Assembly: GCF_012516375.2 (NCBI RefSeq)
Contig: NZ_CP051204.2
Span: 1,426,001-1,490,000, forward strand
DNA: 64,000 bases
Direction of reading: 5' to 3'
From: Chitinophaga oryzae
GTDB lineage: Bacteria; Bacteroidota; Bacteroidia; Chitinophagales; Chitinophagaceae
The notes beneath the pieces are model-generated. The model searched no databases, was not told where the DNA came from, and was given only the letters and a program-made list of their open reading frames with translations. Position 1 is the stretch's first letter, and every line of letters starts with the position of its first letter. A program made the translations under genes and the position numbers. This document shows positions 16,418 through 25,766 of the stretch, piece by piece.

Positions 16418-17530
16418 TTATTGGTGCAGCGAAATTGGGCCGCGTTGGATGATACCACCGCCGATAACATCATCGCCTTCATAGAAAACGGCGGACTGGC
16501 CGGGGGCGATGCCTTTTACATGTTCGAAGAAGTTGACTTTTACCTTGCCGTCTTCGTTGTGCAGGAGGCTCAGGGCGCCGGGGTCTTTGTAGCGGATCTT
16601 GGTGATGGCTTCCATGCCGTCCGGGATCGTTTCATATTTGCCCATGTTGAGGCCGCTGACGAACATCTCATTTTTCTGCAGTTCGTCTTCGTTGCCCAGG
16701 ACGATGGTATTGGTTTCCGGGATGATTTCGGTAACGAATACCGGGCGACCGAGGGCGATATCGAGTCCTTTTCTCTGTCCGATGGTATAGAAAGGATAAC
16801 CTTTGTGTTTACCCACGATGGTGCCGTCGGCCAGCACGAAGTTGCCGCCGTTGACCCTTTCTTCCAGTCCTTCTACTTTCCGTTTGAGGAATCCGCGGTA
16901 GTCGTTGTCGGGCACGAAGCAGATCTCATAGCTTTCTGCTTTTTTAGCCAGTTCGGGGTATCCGAAGTCGAAGGCCATTTGCCTGATTTCCGTTTTGCGG
17001 TATTTCCCTAAGGGAAGGATGGTGCGGGCGAGGACGTCCTGCTGGATGCCCCACAATACGTAGCTTTGATCTTTTGTTTCGTCGATTCCTTTGCTGATAA
17101 CCATTCGGCCGTTGTCGTGACGCCGGATCTGACCGTAGTGTCCGGTAGCAATAAATTCACAGTCCATGGCATCGGCCCGTTTCATGAGGGCTCGCCATTT
17201 GATATGTGTATTACACAGTACGCACGGGTTGGGGGTGCGACCGGCAATATATTCGTCTACGAAGTTATTGATGACAAAGTCCCCGAATTCATCGCGGATA
17301 TCCAGCACAAAGTGCGGGAACCCGTGATGCACCGCAGCTGCGCGGGCATCATTGAATGAGTCGAGGTTACAGCAGCCGGTTTCCTTTTTACTGGCCCCGG
17401 CAGAAGCATAATCCCAGGTCTTCATGGTGATACCCACCACTTCATAGCCCTGCTCATGCAACATCAGCGCTGTAACGGTACTATCGATACCGCCGCTCAT
17501 GGCCACCAGCACTTTACCATGCTTGCTCAT
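16418..17530 (-). CDS. mnmA: tRNA-specific 2-thiouridylase
   Basis: A 370-residue enzyme that thiolates uridine 34 of Lys, Glu and Gln tRNAs. The PP-loop AMSGGIDST (residues 8-16) binds ATP. The two catalytic cysteines are in NPCVLCN and SYEICFVPDND. The central segment TGHYGQIR and the C-terminal beta-barrel region (YTIGQRKGLDIALG, SGLNMG) match MnmA. Length is typical. It has its own -7 box and terminator, so it is a single-gene unit. Confidence 0.97.
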   Translation of the reverse strand: MSKHGKVLVAMSGGIDSTVTALMLHEQGYEVVGITMKTWDYASAGASKKETGCCNLDSFNDARAAAVHHGFPHFVLDIRDEFGDFVINNFVDEYIAGRTPNPCVLCNTHIKWRALMKRADAMDCEFIATGHYGQIRRHDNGRMVISKGIDETKDQSYVLWGIQQDVLARTILPLGKYRKTEIRQMAFDFGYPELAKKAESYEICFVPDNDYRGFLKRKVEGLEERVNGGNFVLADGTIVGKHKGYPFYTIGQRKGLDIALGRPVFVTEIIPETNTIVLGNEDELQKNEMFVSGLNMGKYETIPDGMEAITKIRYKDPGALSLLHNEDGKVKVNFFEHVKGIAPGQSAVFYEGDDVIGGGIIQRGPISLHQ

Positions 17531-17550
17531 TTTAAAAAAGTTTAAGGACG

Positions 17551-17558
17551 CAAATTTA
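17551..17558 (-). promoter_or_regulatory. Candidate -7 box of mnmA
   Basis: The minus strand reads TAAATTTG, which fits TAnnTTTG, about 21 bases before the mnmA start. No clear -33 box was seen at the expected distance. Confidence 0.45.
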
Positions 17559-17733
17559 CTGATTTTCCGGGCAACCGCCTATTGATAGAATAAATGCCTG
17601 TATTGAAGCCGTTTATGGGCTTTAATAGCATTTTACCCAGTTTTAGCTAATATTTGTCCACACACTACAATTTGTAGCCCCAACATTATATATTTATTGG
17701 ATTAAGTATCTATTTAGCCTAATTTTAGACGAG

Positions 17734-19224
17734 ATGCTACACACATTAAACAAAGAGTATATATTAAAGCAGACAAATTCCGGCGTTGATGAAAAAGTCT
17801 TTCATTTCCCGGAAAAGATATTACAGTTTGGCACCGGCGTATTGTTACGCGGGCTGGTAGACTATCTGGTGGACCAGGGCAACCGCAGCGGCTGCTATGA
17901 AGGCCGTATTGTAGTGGTGAAATCCACCGACGGCGATACCAGTGAATTCTCCGGCCAGGACAACCTGTATACGACGCATATCAAAGGCATCGCCCAGGGG
18001 GAACTGGTTGACCAGGTACTGATCAACGCTTCTATCAGCCGGGTTTTGCAATCGAATGCAGATTGGGGGGAAGTGCTGGCAGCCGTGCGACAGCCGGCCC
18101 TGCAGACCATCATCTCCAATACCACCGAGGTGGGCATACAATACGTACCGGAGAAAATCGGCGACAGCGCTCCGGCATCTTTCCCGGGTAAACTGCTGGC
18201 CGTCCTGAAAGAACGGTACGAATACTTCCGCGGCAGCGGTAACACCGGCTTTGTGATCGTACCTACTGAACTTGTGGTCGACAACGGACGTCTGCTGAAA
18301 GAGATCGTTTTGAAACTGGCGGCCTATAACGACATGCCGGCAGCTTTTGTACAATGGATCGAAAACGAGAATCATTTCTGTAACTCGCTGGTGGACAGGA
18401 TCGTACCCGGTAAACCGCGTAACCTCGCGGAACTGGAAGAAAAAGCGGGTTATACCGATAAGCTGTGGATCGAAGTAGAGCCTTTCCTGTTGTGGGCGAT
18501 AGAAGGAGATGCCCACGTACAGTCGGTCCTGGGCTTTCATAAAGCAGACGAGCGGATGCTCATCGCCCCCAGCATCGTGCCTTTCCGGGAACAGAAGCTG
18601 CGCCTGCTCAATGGCAGTCACACCGCGGCAGTACCGCTGGCTTATCTCTCCGGGCTGAACACGGTATATGAATGCATGAAAGACGACTACATGCGGCATT
18701 TCTTTGAGGAAGTGGTCCTGCGGGAAATATTGCCTACCATCGAACAGACATGCCCGCAGGCGGCCAGCTTCGCGCAGGACGTACTGGACCGTTTCGCCAA
18801 TCCGTTCATCGCACATAAACTGATCAGCATCACTTTCCAGGAAAGCTCGAAAATGAATGCGCGTAACGTACGCACCCTCACCCGGTATTACGAGCAGTTT
18901 AAGACATTACCGGAATTTATGTGCCTCGGTTTTGCGGCCATGCTGCTGTTCCTGAAGCCCACCCGCATGGAGGACGGTAAATACTTCGGTACCCGGGACG
19001 GGGAGGAATACCAGATCACCGATGATAACATCGCCATTTTTGCCGCCCACTGGGAAACATATTCTTCCCCGCAACAGCTGGCAGAAAGGGTTTGCGCCGA
19101 TAGCCGTCTCTGGGAAGCAGACCTGGCCGCTATCCCGCATTTTACGGAGACAGTGGCTGGTTACCTGCAAACCATGATGACCGGTGTGAAAAACGTGATG
19201 CAACTCCAGCTACCAAAAAACTAA
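17734..19224 (+). CDS. uxaB: Tagaturonate reductase (altronate oxidoreductase)
   Basis: A 496-residue NAD-dependent polyol dehydrogenase of the mannitol dehydrogenase family. The N-terminal dinucleotide-binding segment is ILQFGTGVLLRGLVDYL (about residues 29-46) and the C-terminal part carries the family's KLRLLNGSHTA motif with the catalytic lysine upstream in PFREQKLRL. It interconverts tagaturonate and altronate. It starts a cluster uxaB-uxaC-kdgK-kdgA-transporter with gaps of 10, 0, 2 and 35 bases, which is the isomerase pathway for galacturonate ending in 2-keto-3-deoxygluconate. Closely related mannonate/fructuronate enzymes are distinguished here by the altronate dehydratase gene nearby and the absence of uxuA. 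Confidence 0.92.
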   Translation: MLHTLNKEYILKQTNSGVDEKVFHFPEKILQFGTGVLLRGLVDYLVDQGNRSGCYEGRIVVVKSTDGDTSEFSGQDNLYTTHIKGIAQGELVDQVLINASISRVLQSNADWGEVLAAVRQPALQTIISNTTEVGIQYVPEKIGDSAPASFPGKLLAVLKERYEYFRGSGNTGFVIVPTELVVDNGRLLKEIVLKLAAYNDMPAAFVQWIENENHFCNSLVDRIVPGKPRNLAELEEKAGYTDKLWIEVEPFLLWAIEGDAHVQSVLGFHKADERMLIAPSIVPFREQKLRLLNGSHTAAVPLAYLSGLNTVYECMKDDYMRHFFEEVVLREILPTIEQTCPQAASFAQDVLDRFANPFIAHKLISITFQESSKMNARNVRTLTRYYEQFKTLPEFMCLGFAAMLLFLKPTRMEDGKYFGTRDGEEYQITDDNIAIFAAHWETYSSPQQLAERVCADSRLWEADLAAIPHFTETVAGYLQTMMTGVKNVMQLQLPKN

Positions 19225-19234
19225 TCATTAGTAT

Positions 19235-20629
19235 ATGAAGGGATTTCTGACGGAAGATTTTTTATTACAAACAGAAACGGCTAAACGATTATATTTTGAC
19301 TATGCGCAATCGATGCCGGTGATTGACTATCATAATCATCTGCCTCCTGACGAAATTGCACAGAACAAGGTCTTTAAAAACATGACCGACATATGGCTGC
19401 GCGGCGATCACTACAAGTGGCGCGCCATGCGGGCCAACGGCGTAGCGGAGCAGTACATCACCGGCAGCGCCGACGACTTCACCAAATTCCGCCACTGGGC
19501 AGCGACAACGCCGTATACCATGCGTAACCCGCTGTACCACTGGTCGCACATGGAGCTGAAAAATCCCTTCGGCATCACCGACCTGCTAAGCGAAGCTACC
19601 GCCGAAAAAATATGGGAAGCCGGCAATGATAAACTGCCGAAGCTTTCCACCCGGCAGCTGCTGCAACATTTTAAGGTAGAAGTGGTTTGCACCACCGATG
19701 ACCCCACCGATTCGCTGGAGCATCACCAGGCCATTGCCAATAAGCCTTTTGGCACCCGCGTGTTGCCTACCTTCCGGCCCGACAAGGCCATGGCGGTGGA
19801 CACGCCGGCCGTATTCAACGCATTTGTGGATAAGCTGTCGGCCATTACCGACCGCGAGATCCGCTCTTACCGCGACCTCGTGGAAGCGCTGCAGCTGCGT
19901 CATACCTACTTCCATGAAGCGGGCGGCCGGTTGAGCGACCACGGTATTACCACCTTCTCTTTTGCCGCTTATACCCAGCAGGAGCTGGACAATATTTTCC
20001 TCAACGCCCGTGGCCACCAGGCGGCCACGCCCTATGAGAGCGAGCAGTTTAAAACCGCTATGCTGCTGCAAATCTGCGAGTGGAACCACGAACGGGGCTG
20101 GGCCCAGCAATTCCATGCCGGCGCTATCCGTAACAACAATTCCCGGCTGTTGCAGCAACTGGGCGCCGATGCCGGTGTGGACTCCATCGGCGACTGGAGC
20201 ATGGCAGCTGCCATGAGCGCATTCTTCGATGCACTGGATAAGAAAAACAAACTGGCAAAGACCGTTATCTATAATCTTAATCCCGCCTGGAACGAAGTGT
20301 TTGCCACAATGGCCGGCAACTTCCAGGACGGCACCATCCCCGGCAAGATCCAGTTTGGCTCCGGCTGGTGGTTCCTCGACCAGAAAGACGGGATGGAGAA
20401 ACAAATCAATACCCTGAGCAATATGGGGCTGCTGAGCCGTTTTGTAGGTATGCTGACAGATTCCCGGAGTTTTCTATCTTTTCCCCGTCATGAATATTTT
20501 CGTCGTATTTTGTGCAATCTCATTGGTCGTGATGTGGAAAACGGTGAACTCCCCAACGACATTCCATGGTTAGGGAAGATGGTCCAGGATATTTGTTACT
20601 ACAACGCAAAAGCATATTTTGATTTTTAG
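19235..20629 (+). CDS. uxaC: Glucuronate/galacturonate isomerase
   Basis: A 464-residue metal-dependent isomerase of the amidohydrolase-like UxaC family. The metal-binding motif VIDYHNHLPP lies at about residues 30-39, and CTTDDPTDSLEHH, HAGAIRNNN and YNLNPAWNE are the conserved later segments. It converts D-galacturonate to tagaturonate (and glucuronate to fructuronate). Its stop is immediately followed by the kdgK start, with no spacer, which implies one message. Confidence 0.96.
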   Translation: MKGFLTEDFLLQTETAKRLYFDYAQSMPVIDYHNHLPPDEIAQNKVFKNMTDIWLRGDHYKWRAMRANGVAEQYITGSADDFTKFRHWAATTPYTMRNPLYHWSHMELKNPFGITDLLSEATAEKIWEAGNDKLPKLSTRQLLQHFKVEVVCTTDDPTDSLEHHQAIANKPFGTRVLPTFRPDKAMAVDTPAVFNAFVDKLSAITDREIRSYRDLVEALQLRHTYFHEAGGRLSDHGITTFSFAAYTQQELDNIFLNARGHQAATPYESEQFKTAMLLQICEWNHERGWAQQFHAGAIRNNNSRLLQQLGADAGVDSIGDWSMAAAMSAFFDALDKKNKLAKTVIYNLNPAWNEVFATMAGNFQDGTIPGKIQFGSGWWFLDQKDGMEKQINTLSNMGLLSRFVGMLTDSRSFLSFPRHEYFRRILCNLIGRDVENGELPNDIPWLGKMVQDICYYNAKAYFDF

Positions 20630-21628
20630 ATGAAGTCTGTAAAAGTTATCACTTTCGGGGAACTGTTGTTGCGCCTGTCACCCGACCTGGCGGGCAATAG
20701 TTCCGCTATTTTTGTCGGTGGCGCAGAAGCCAATGTAGCTGCTGCACTGGCACGCTGGGGTACGCCGGTGGCATATATCAGTAAAGTGCCGGAAAACGGT
20801 TTTTCGCGGGACGTATTGAAACAGCTGAGTGACCGCGGCATTGCCACCGACCGGATGTTGTGGGGCGGCGACCGTATCGGTATCTATTACCTTGCACAGG
20901 GCAGCGATCTGAAACACGCCGAGGTGGTGTATGACCGTAAATATTCTTCTTTCAGCCAGATAATACCGGGTACGGTCAACTGGGACGAGCTGCTGGGAGA
21001 TGCCGAATGGTTTCACTGGAGCGCTATCAGCCCTGCGCTGAACCCTGATGCTGCCGTGATTTGCAAAGAAGTGCTGGAAGCTGCTACCCGGAAGGGAATG
21101 ACCATCTCCACCGATCTCAACTACCGCAGCAAATTATGGCAATACGGCAAGCAGCCGCATGAAGTGATGCCTGAGCTGGTGGCTTATTGCGATGTGATCA
21201 TGGGTAATATCTGGGCTGCCCGCACCATGCTGGACACCACGCTGGACAGTGCGGCGCTGGAAGCGGACACCAAAACCGTGTACCTGGAACAGGCGCTGAA
21301 AGTAGCGGAAGAGATAACGGCGCGGAATAAACGCTGTAAAAGAGTGGCCTTCACTTTCCGTTTCAGCAAAGACACCACCCACGCGCAATACTATACTTTC
21401 TATTATCACAACGGACAGGCCAGCATTTCAAAAGAATATGAAACACATGCAGTGGTGGACCGTGTAGGCAGCGGCGACTGTTTTATGGCGGGCCTTATCC
21501 ATGCACAGCTGGAAGGAAAGGATGATCAGGGTATCATCTCTTATGCCGCCGCCGCCGCTTATTCCAAGTTTTTTGTGAAAGGAGATTTTAACACCACCTC
21601 TTATGAGGATATTATAAAACTGATGTAA
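20630..21628 (+). CDS. kdgK: 2-keto-3-deoxygluconate kinase
   Basis: A 332-residue PfkB-family sugar kinase. It begins with ITFGELLLRLSPD, carries the substrate-binding GGAEANVAAALARWG motif (about residues 26-40) and the second PfkB signature VGSGDCFMAGLIHA, with the catalytic aspartate, near 280. It phosphorylates the common product of both uronate branches to 2-keto-3-deoxy-6-phosphogluconate. It is joined to uxaC with zero spacing and followed two bases later by the aldolase. Confidence 0.94.
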   Translation: MKSVKVITFGELLLRLSPDLAGNSSAIFVGGAEANVAAALARWGTPVAYISKVPENGFSRDVLKQLSDRGIATDRMLWGGDRIGIYYLAQGSDLKHAEVVYDRKYSSFSQIIPGTVNWDELLGDAEWFHWSAISPALNPDAAVICKEVLEAATRKGMTISTDLNYRSKLWQYGKQPHEVMPELVAYCDVIMGNIWAARTMLDTTLDSAALEADTKTVYLEQALKVAEEITARNKRCKRVAFTFRFSKDTTHAQYYTFYYHNGQASISKEYETHAVVDRVGSGDCFMAGLIHAQLEGKDDQGIISYAAAAAYSKFFVKGDFNTTSYEDIIKLM

Positions 21629-21630
21629 TT

Positions 21631-22293
21631 ATGGCACCAAACCCGGAAACCATTATAGCTGCATTTGAGCAGAGCGGTATTATCCCCGTTTTTTACCACG
21701 ACGATGCAGATGTTTGTTGCGAAGTGCTGCAGGCTTGTTACGACGGAGGCCTCCGCGTATTTGAGTTCACCAGCAGGGGCGCGCAGGCGCAGCCCAATTT
21801 CTCCCGCCTGCTGGAACTGAAAAAGGCGAAGATGCCTGATCTGTACCTCGGTATCGGCACTATTAAAGATGCCACTGCCGCGGCAGCCTATACGCAACTG
21901 GGCGCCGATTTCATCGTGTGTCCTGTCACAGATCCTGAAACAGGCGCTTACTGCCGTTCACAGCAGATCCTGTGGATACCAGGTTGTATGACGCCTACCG
22001 AAATTTCCGTGGCAGAAAAAAACGGCGCTCCGCTGGTGAAGCTATTCCCCGGTAATGTATTGGGGCCGGCTTATGTAAAAGCTATCAAGCCACTGTTCCC
22101 GGACCTGAAGTTTATGCCTACCGGCGGTGTGGAGCCTACCCGGGTGAGCATGGACGCCTGGTTTGATGCCGGTGTTGTTTGCGTGGGCATGGGCAGTAAC
22201 CTGCTCTCTAAATCACTGATTGACAGCCGCGATTGGGCATCGCTGAAAGAGAAAATAGTGCAAACGTTTGCATTTCTCAGCAGTAAGCCGTAA
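21631..22293 (+). CDS. kdgA: 2-keto-3-deoxy-6-phosphogluconate aldolase
   Basis: A 220-residue class I aldolase of the Eda/KHG family. The Schiff-base lysine is in LVKLFPGNVLGP and the phosphate-binding loop is FMPTGGVEP. It cleaves 2-keto-3-deoxy-6-phosphogluconate to pyruvate and glyceraldehyde 3-phosphate. The last 35 bases of the gene contain the perfect palindrome TGCAAACGTTTGCA (22259-22272), which looks like an operator for the transporter gene that follows and constrains the codons of the C-terminal QTFAF. Confidence 0.94.
   Translation: MAPNPETIIAAFEQSGIIPVFYHDDADVCCEVLQACYDGGLRVFEFTSRGAQAQPNFSRLLELKKAKMPDLYLGIGTIKDATAAAAYTQLGADFIVCPVTDPETGAYCRSQQILWIPGCMTPTEISVAEKNGAPLVKLFPGNVLGPAYVKAIKPLFPDLKFMPTGGVEPTRVSMDAWFDAGVVCVGMGSNLLSKSLIDSRDWASLKEKIVQTFAFLSSKP
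22259..22272. promoter_or_regulatory. LacI-type operator inside the 3' end of kdgA
   Basis: TGCAAACGTTTGCA is a perfect 14-bp palindrome with a central CG, the usual shape of a LacI-family site. It lies 57-70 bases before the MFS transporter start. The same sequence occurs before kduI at 27858-27871, and both copies continue with TT. The LacI gene at 31923 is the obvious candidate to bind it. Confidence 0.75.
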
Positions 22294-22328
22294 ATTAAAG
22301 CCAACTTATAAATTCCAAATCAGCCGTA

Positions 22329-23615
22329 ATGAATTCCACAACTTTAGGTAACTATCGCTGGCGTGTGTGCGCACTTCTCTTTGTAGCTACCACGATTAAC
22401 TATATTGACAGGCAGGTGCTGGGTTTGCTGAAAAGCGATCTTTCCAGTGAATTCAACTGGACGGAGCAGGATTATAGTAACCTGGTCATGATTTTCTCTG
22501 CGGCGTATTCCGTTGGCTTACTGTTTTTTGGACGGTTGGTAGATAAAATGGGGTCCAAAAACGGATACAGCATTTCTATCATCGTGTGGAGCCTGTCGGC
22601 CATGGCGCATGCACTGGTGCGCTCCACCATGGGCTTTGGCGTGGTACGTTCCGTTCTGGGCGTAAGCGAGGCCGGTAACTTCCCTGCAGCGATCAAAGCC
22701 ACCGCTGAGTGGTTTCCCAAAAAAGAAAGGGCTTTTGCCACCGGTATTTTCAACAGTGGTTCCAATATTGCGGCCGTTGTTGGTCCGGTGATGGTATACT
22801 GGCTGGCCCGTAATCACGGCTGGCGCCATGCTTTCTTCTGGACGGGCGCCATTGGTTTCGTGTGGCTGGTGTTATGGTGGATTTACTATGAAATTCCCTC
22901 CCGTCAGAAAAGGCTGGGCAAGGCGGAATTTGATCATATTCACTCCGATCAGGAGGTAGAAGAAGTGGCGCCGCAACCGGTAAGATGGGGCCGGCTGCTG
23001 GGCATCAGGCAAACATGGGCTTTTGTATTCGGTAAACTGCTCACCGATCCGGTATGGTGGTTTTTCCTCTTCTGGCTGCCCGGCTACCTGGAATCTATTT
23101 TCCATGTGAATCTGAAAGCCAATCTGGGTCTTCCTATCATCATCATCTATGCTGTCACCAGCTTCGGCAGTATCGGCGGAGGATGGTTGTCTTCCCATCT
23201 CATTAAAACCGGTTGGCCTATTTTCAAAGCCCGTAAGGTGTCTATGCTGATCTTTGCGCTGTGTGTGGCGCCGATCATGTTAATTCAATATATCAGTAAC
23301 GTGTGGCTGGCCATTGCGCTTATCAGCCTGGCTACCGCGGCTCACCAGGCCTGGTCCGCCACCATCTTCACCACCGCTTCCGATATGTTCCCTAAACGCG
23401 CTGTAAGCTCTGTTGTAGGTATCGGCGGCATGGCCGGTTCCATCGGCGGCACGCTGTTTCCCATCGTGATCGGCGCTATGCTGGAACATTATAAACTGCT
23501 GGGTAATATTGGCATCGGTTATAATATCCTTTTCGTGATGTGCGGAGTGGCTTACCTGCTGGCATGGACAGTGATGCACTTCTTTGCACCGAAGATGGAA
23601 CAAGTGAAACTTTGA
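22329..23615 (+). CDS. MFS hexuronate transporter (ExuT-like)
   Basis: A 428-residue major facilitator protein with 12 expected membrane helices. It belongs to the anion:cation symporter branch: TTINYIDRQVLGLLKSDL at residues 20-37, RLVDKMGSKNGYS for the A-type loop, and RSVLGVSEAGNFPAAIKA (about 100-117), the signature region of ExuT/GudP-type carriers. It likely brings galacturonate, glucuronate or unsaturated uronates across the inner membrane. It follows kdgA after 35 bases and has the LacI-type palindrome just upstream, so it may be regulated apart from the enzyme genes. Substrate is inferred from neighbours. Confidence 0.9.
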   Translation: MNSTTLGNYRWRVCALLFVATTINYIDRQVLGLLKSDLSSEFNWTEQDYSNLVMIFSAAYSVGLLFFGRLVDKMGSKNGYSISIIVWSLSAMAHALVRSTMGFGVVRSVLGVSEAGNFPAAIKATAEWFPKKERAFATGIFNSGSNIAAVVGPVMVYWLARNHGWRHAFFWTGAIGFVWLVLWWIYYEIPSRQKRLGKAEFDHIHSDQEVEEVAPQPVRWGRLLGIRQTWAFVFGKLLTDPVWWFFLFWLPGYLESIFHVNLKANLGLPIIIIYAVTSFGSIGGGWLSSHLIKTGWPIFKARKVSMLIFALCVAPIMLIQYISNVWLAIALISLATAAHQAWSATIFTTASDMFPKRAVSSVVGIGGMAGSIGGTLFPIVIGAMLEHYKLLGNIGIGYNILFVMCGVAYLLAWTVMHFFAPKMEQVKL

Positions 23616-23741
23616 TGGCCATGATTTTTGCTGATTTCGCTGATCCAGGAAGATGGGAGCGAAGCATGAAAGCGGAGATTAAACAGCGATCAGAAAGCGC
23701 TTAATAATACTTTAACACAACTGCAAAACAATTAAAGAAAG

Positions 23742-23770
23742 AAGGCCGGCTGAATATTCAGCCGGCCTTT
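23742..23770. terminator. Bidirectional terminator between transporter and uxaA
   Basis: AAGGCCGGCTGAA (23742-23754) and TTCAGCCGGCCTT (23757-23769) are perfect reverse complements around a minimal loop, flanked by A-rich sequence on the left and TTTCT on the right. It sits between convergent genes. Confidence 0.8.
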
Positions 23771-23824
23771 CTATTACGATATGTTCAGAAATAAGTGAAC
23801 AGGTAGTGTTGCGTGGCATCACAG

Positions 23825-25471
23825 TTATAACGACACTCCTCTTTTCCACGGAATAAAGTCATCCTGGTTCAGCTGTTCCGCTTTGGTATGTACCTCGCCG
23901 CTGGCCGCTTTGATGACGAATTCGAGGATCTGTTCGCCCATCTCGGCGATGCTGTGTTCTCCGCTGATAATAGTGCCGGTATTGATATCGATAATGTCTT
24001 TCATGCGGGTGGCCAGTTTCGTGTTGGTCGCCAGTTTCACTACAGGAGCGATCGGGTTGCCGGTAGGCGTGCCGAGGCCGGTGGTGAACAGTACGATATT
24101 GGCGCCGGAACCTACTTCCGCAGAGGTGGACTCTACGTCGTTGCCTGGTGTGCATAAAAGGTTCAGCCCCGGTTTGGTCACATACTCCGTATAGTCGAGC
24201 ACGTCAGTCACCGGAGAGGTGCCGCCTTTTTTGGCAGCGCCGGCAGATTTGATGGCGTCGGTAATGAGGCCGTCTTTGATATTGCCGGGGGAAGGGTTCA
24301 TATAAAAACCGGAACCTACTGACTGGGCCTGGTTTTCATAAGCCCGCATGATGCGGATGAATTTATCGGAAATTTCTTCTGTTACGCAGCGGTTGATCAG
24401 TTCCTGTTCTACGCCGCACAGTTCCGGGAATTCGGAGAGGATGGAGGTGCCGCCCAGTGCTACGAGCAGGTCGGAGGTGTGCCCTACGGCCGGGTTGGCG
24501 GAAATGCCGGAGAAGCCGTCGGAGCCGCCGCATTCCAGGCCTATCACCAGTTTGGACAGGGGAGTGGGCTTACGCGTCTGTTTGTTCGCTTCTATCAGCG
24601 CCAGGAAAGTGTCTTTGATGGCGGCTGACAGCATCGCAAATTCAGATGCGCTTTTTTGCTGCTCGTAAACCAGTACCGGTTTGTTGAACTGCGGATTCAG
24701 TTTCTTCAGGGCTTCCTGCAGGATAGACACCTGTGCATGCTGGCAACCCAGGCTGAGGATGGTAGCTCCCGCCACGTTGGAGTGGTGGATATAGCCGGCC
24801 AGCAGGGCGCACAATGCATCTGAATCCTGACGGGTACCGCCACAGCCGCCTTCGTGCGTGAGAAACTTGATACCGTCGATATTAGGGAATATAACATTAC
24901 GTTTATCCGTTGCCGTTATATTTTCTGCTTCGTATTGTTTAACCGCGTCGATGTTGCCGCTTTTGTACAGCGCAACGAGGTCCTGCACCTGTTCGTTATA
25001 AACTTCTGCCGGTGCGAATCCCAGCCCTTTTTCGAAAGCTGTTTTGATTACGCCTACGTTCCTGTTTTCGCAGAAAACGAGCGGTATTACGAGCCAGTAG
25101 TTGCGGGTGCCCACCTGTCCGTCTTCACGCTGGTAGCCCATAAAAGTGGCGTTCTTCCATTTGCTGACATCGGGGGCCTGCCACTGGATGGCGCCGTCTT
25201 TTTCATGGAAAGCGTTTGCATCGTGCACAACGTTTTCCGTGGTGAGGCTTTCCCCTTTTTTCAGCGGGCGGGTAGATTTCCCTACCAGTACGCCGTACAT
25301 GGTAATGGGTTCGTTGCCGTCGATATCGTTGATCAGGAATTTATGTTTCGCAGAGATATTTTGCTGGAGCTGTATGTCTTGGCCATTGAATGAAACATGG
25401 GTGCCGGCGGGGATATCCTGCAACGCCACTAGCACATTATCATTCGGATGAATTTGTAAGTAAGTGTTCAT
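23825..25471 (-). CDS. uxaA: Altronate dehydratase
   Basis: A 548-residue dehydratase of the UxaA/GarD family. The N-terminal SAF domain (about 1-95: DNVLVALQDIPAGTHV) is joined to the catalytic part with THEGGCGGTRQDSD, SLGCQHAQVS and LECGGSDGFSGISANP, whose cysteines and histidines bind the iron/metal. It converts altronate to 2-keto-3-deoxygluconate, the step after UxaB. It is on the opposite strand to uxaB-uxaC-kdgK-kdgA, converging on the transporter, so it is expressed from its own promoter in the shared region at 25472-25766. Confidence 0.94.
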   Translation of the reverse strand: MNTYLQIHPNDNVLVALQDIPAGTHVSFNGQDIQLQQNISAKHKFLINDIDGNEPITMYGVLVGKSTRPLKKGESLTTENVVHDANAFHEKDGAIQWQAPDVSKWKNATFMGYQREDGQVGTRNYWLVIPLVFCENRNVGVIKTAFEKGLGFAPAEVYNEQVQDLVALYKSGNIDAVKQYEAENITATDKRNVIFPNIDGIKFLTHEGGCGGTRQDSDALCALLAGYIHHSNVAGATILSLGCQHAQVSILQEALKKLNPQFNKPVLVYEQQKSASEFAMLSAAIKDTFLALIEANKQTRKPTPLSKLVIGLECGGSDGFSGISANPAVGHTSDLLVALGGTSILSEFPELCGVEQELINRCVTEEISDKFIRIMRAYENQAQSVGSGFYMNPSPGNIKDGLITDAIKSAGAAKKGGTSPVTDVLDYTEYVTKPGLNLLCTPGNDVESTSAEVGSGANIVLFTTGLGTPTGNPIAPVVKLATNTKLATRMKDIIDINTGTIISGEHSIAEMGEQILEFVIKAASGEVHTKAEQLNQDDFIPWKRGVSL

Positions 25472-25766
25472 AAAAGCTAAAGTAGTAAATAACGTTACCG
25501 GCTGTTAATACTATAATGTTAATCCTTGATAAGATTTTGACTATTTGCCTGACACGCTGTAACGTTTGATGGTAGCAAGTTACGAATGATTTATCATTTC
25601 CGGAGAGCCTGTTGACTGTTAAAAAAACATCTGTTTTTGAACTGATATTTTTTAATCATAACCTGATATGTTTTTGATAAAAGAACTGCCTGTCCTGCCG
25701 GCGTCATCCCCCTGCTTCCGCTGAAACATGCGACATATTTTATATCTTACCCGAAATATTGTTTGT
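25472..25766. other. Divergent promoter region uxaA / lyase
   Basis: About 295 bases separate the two divergent genes. TAACGTTA (25491-25498) and CTGTAACGTTTGATGG (25557-25572) resemble half or degenerate versions of the LacI-type palindrome seen at 22259 and 27858, but neither is a full match. The rest is A+T-rich and presumably holds both promoters. Confidence 0.45.

Noticed and set aside
17665-17677. CTACAA-T-TTGTAG before uxaB as an operator
   Set aside because: A 13-base palindrome with no second copy at related genes in the window; too short to support alone.
25557-25572. Third LacI operator before the lyase gene
   Set aside because: Only the right half (ACGTTTG) matches; the left half is changed, so a functional site cannot be claimed.
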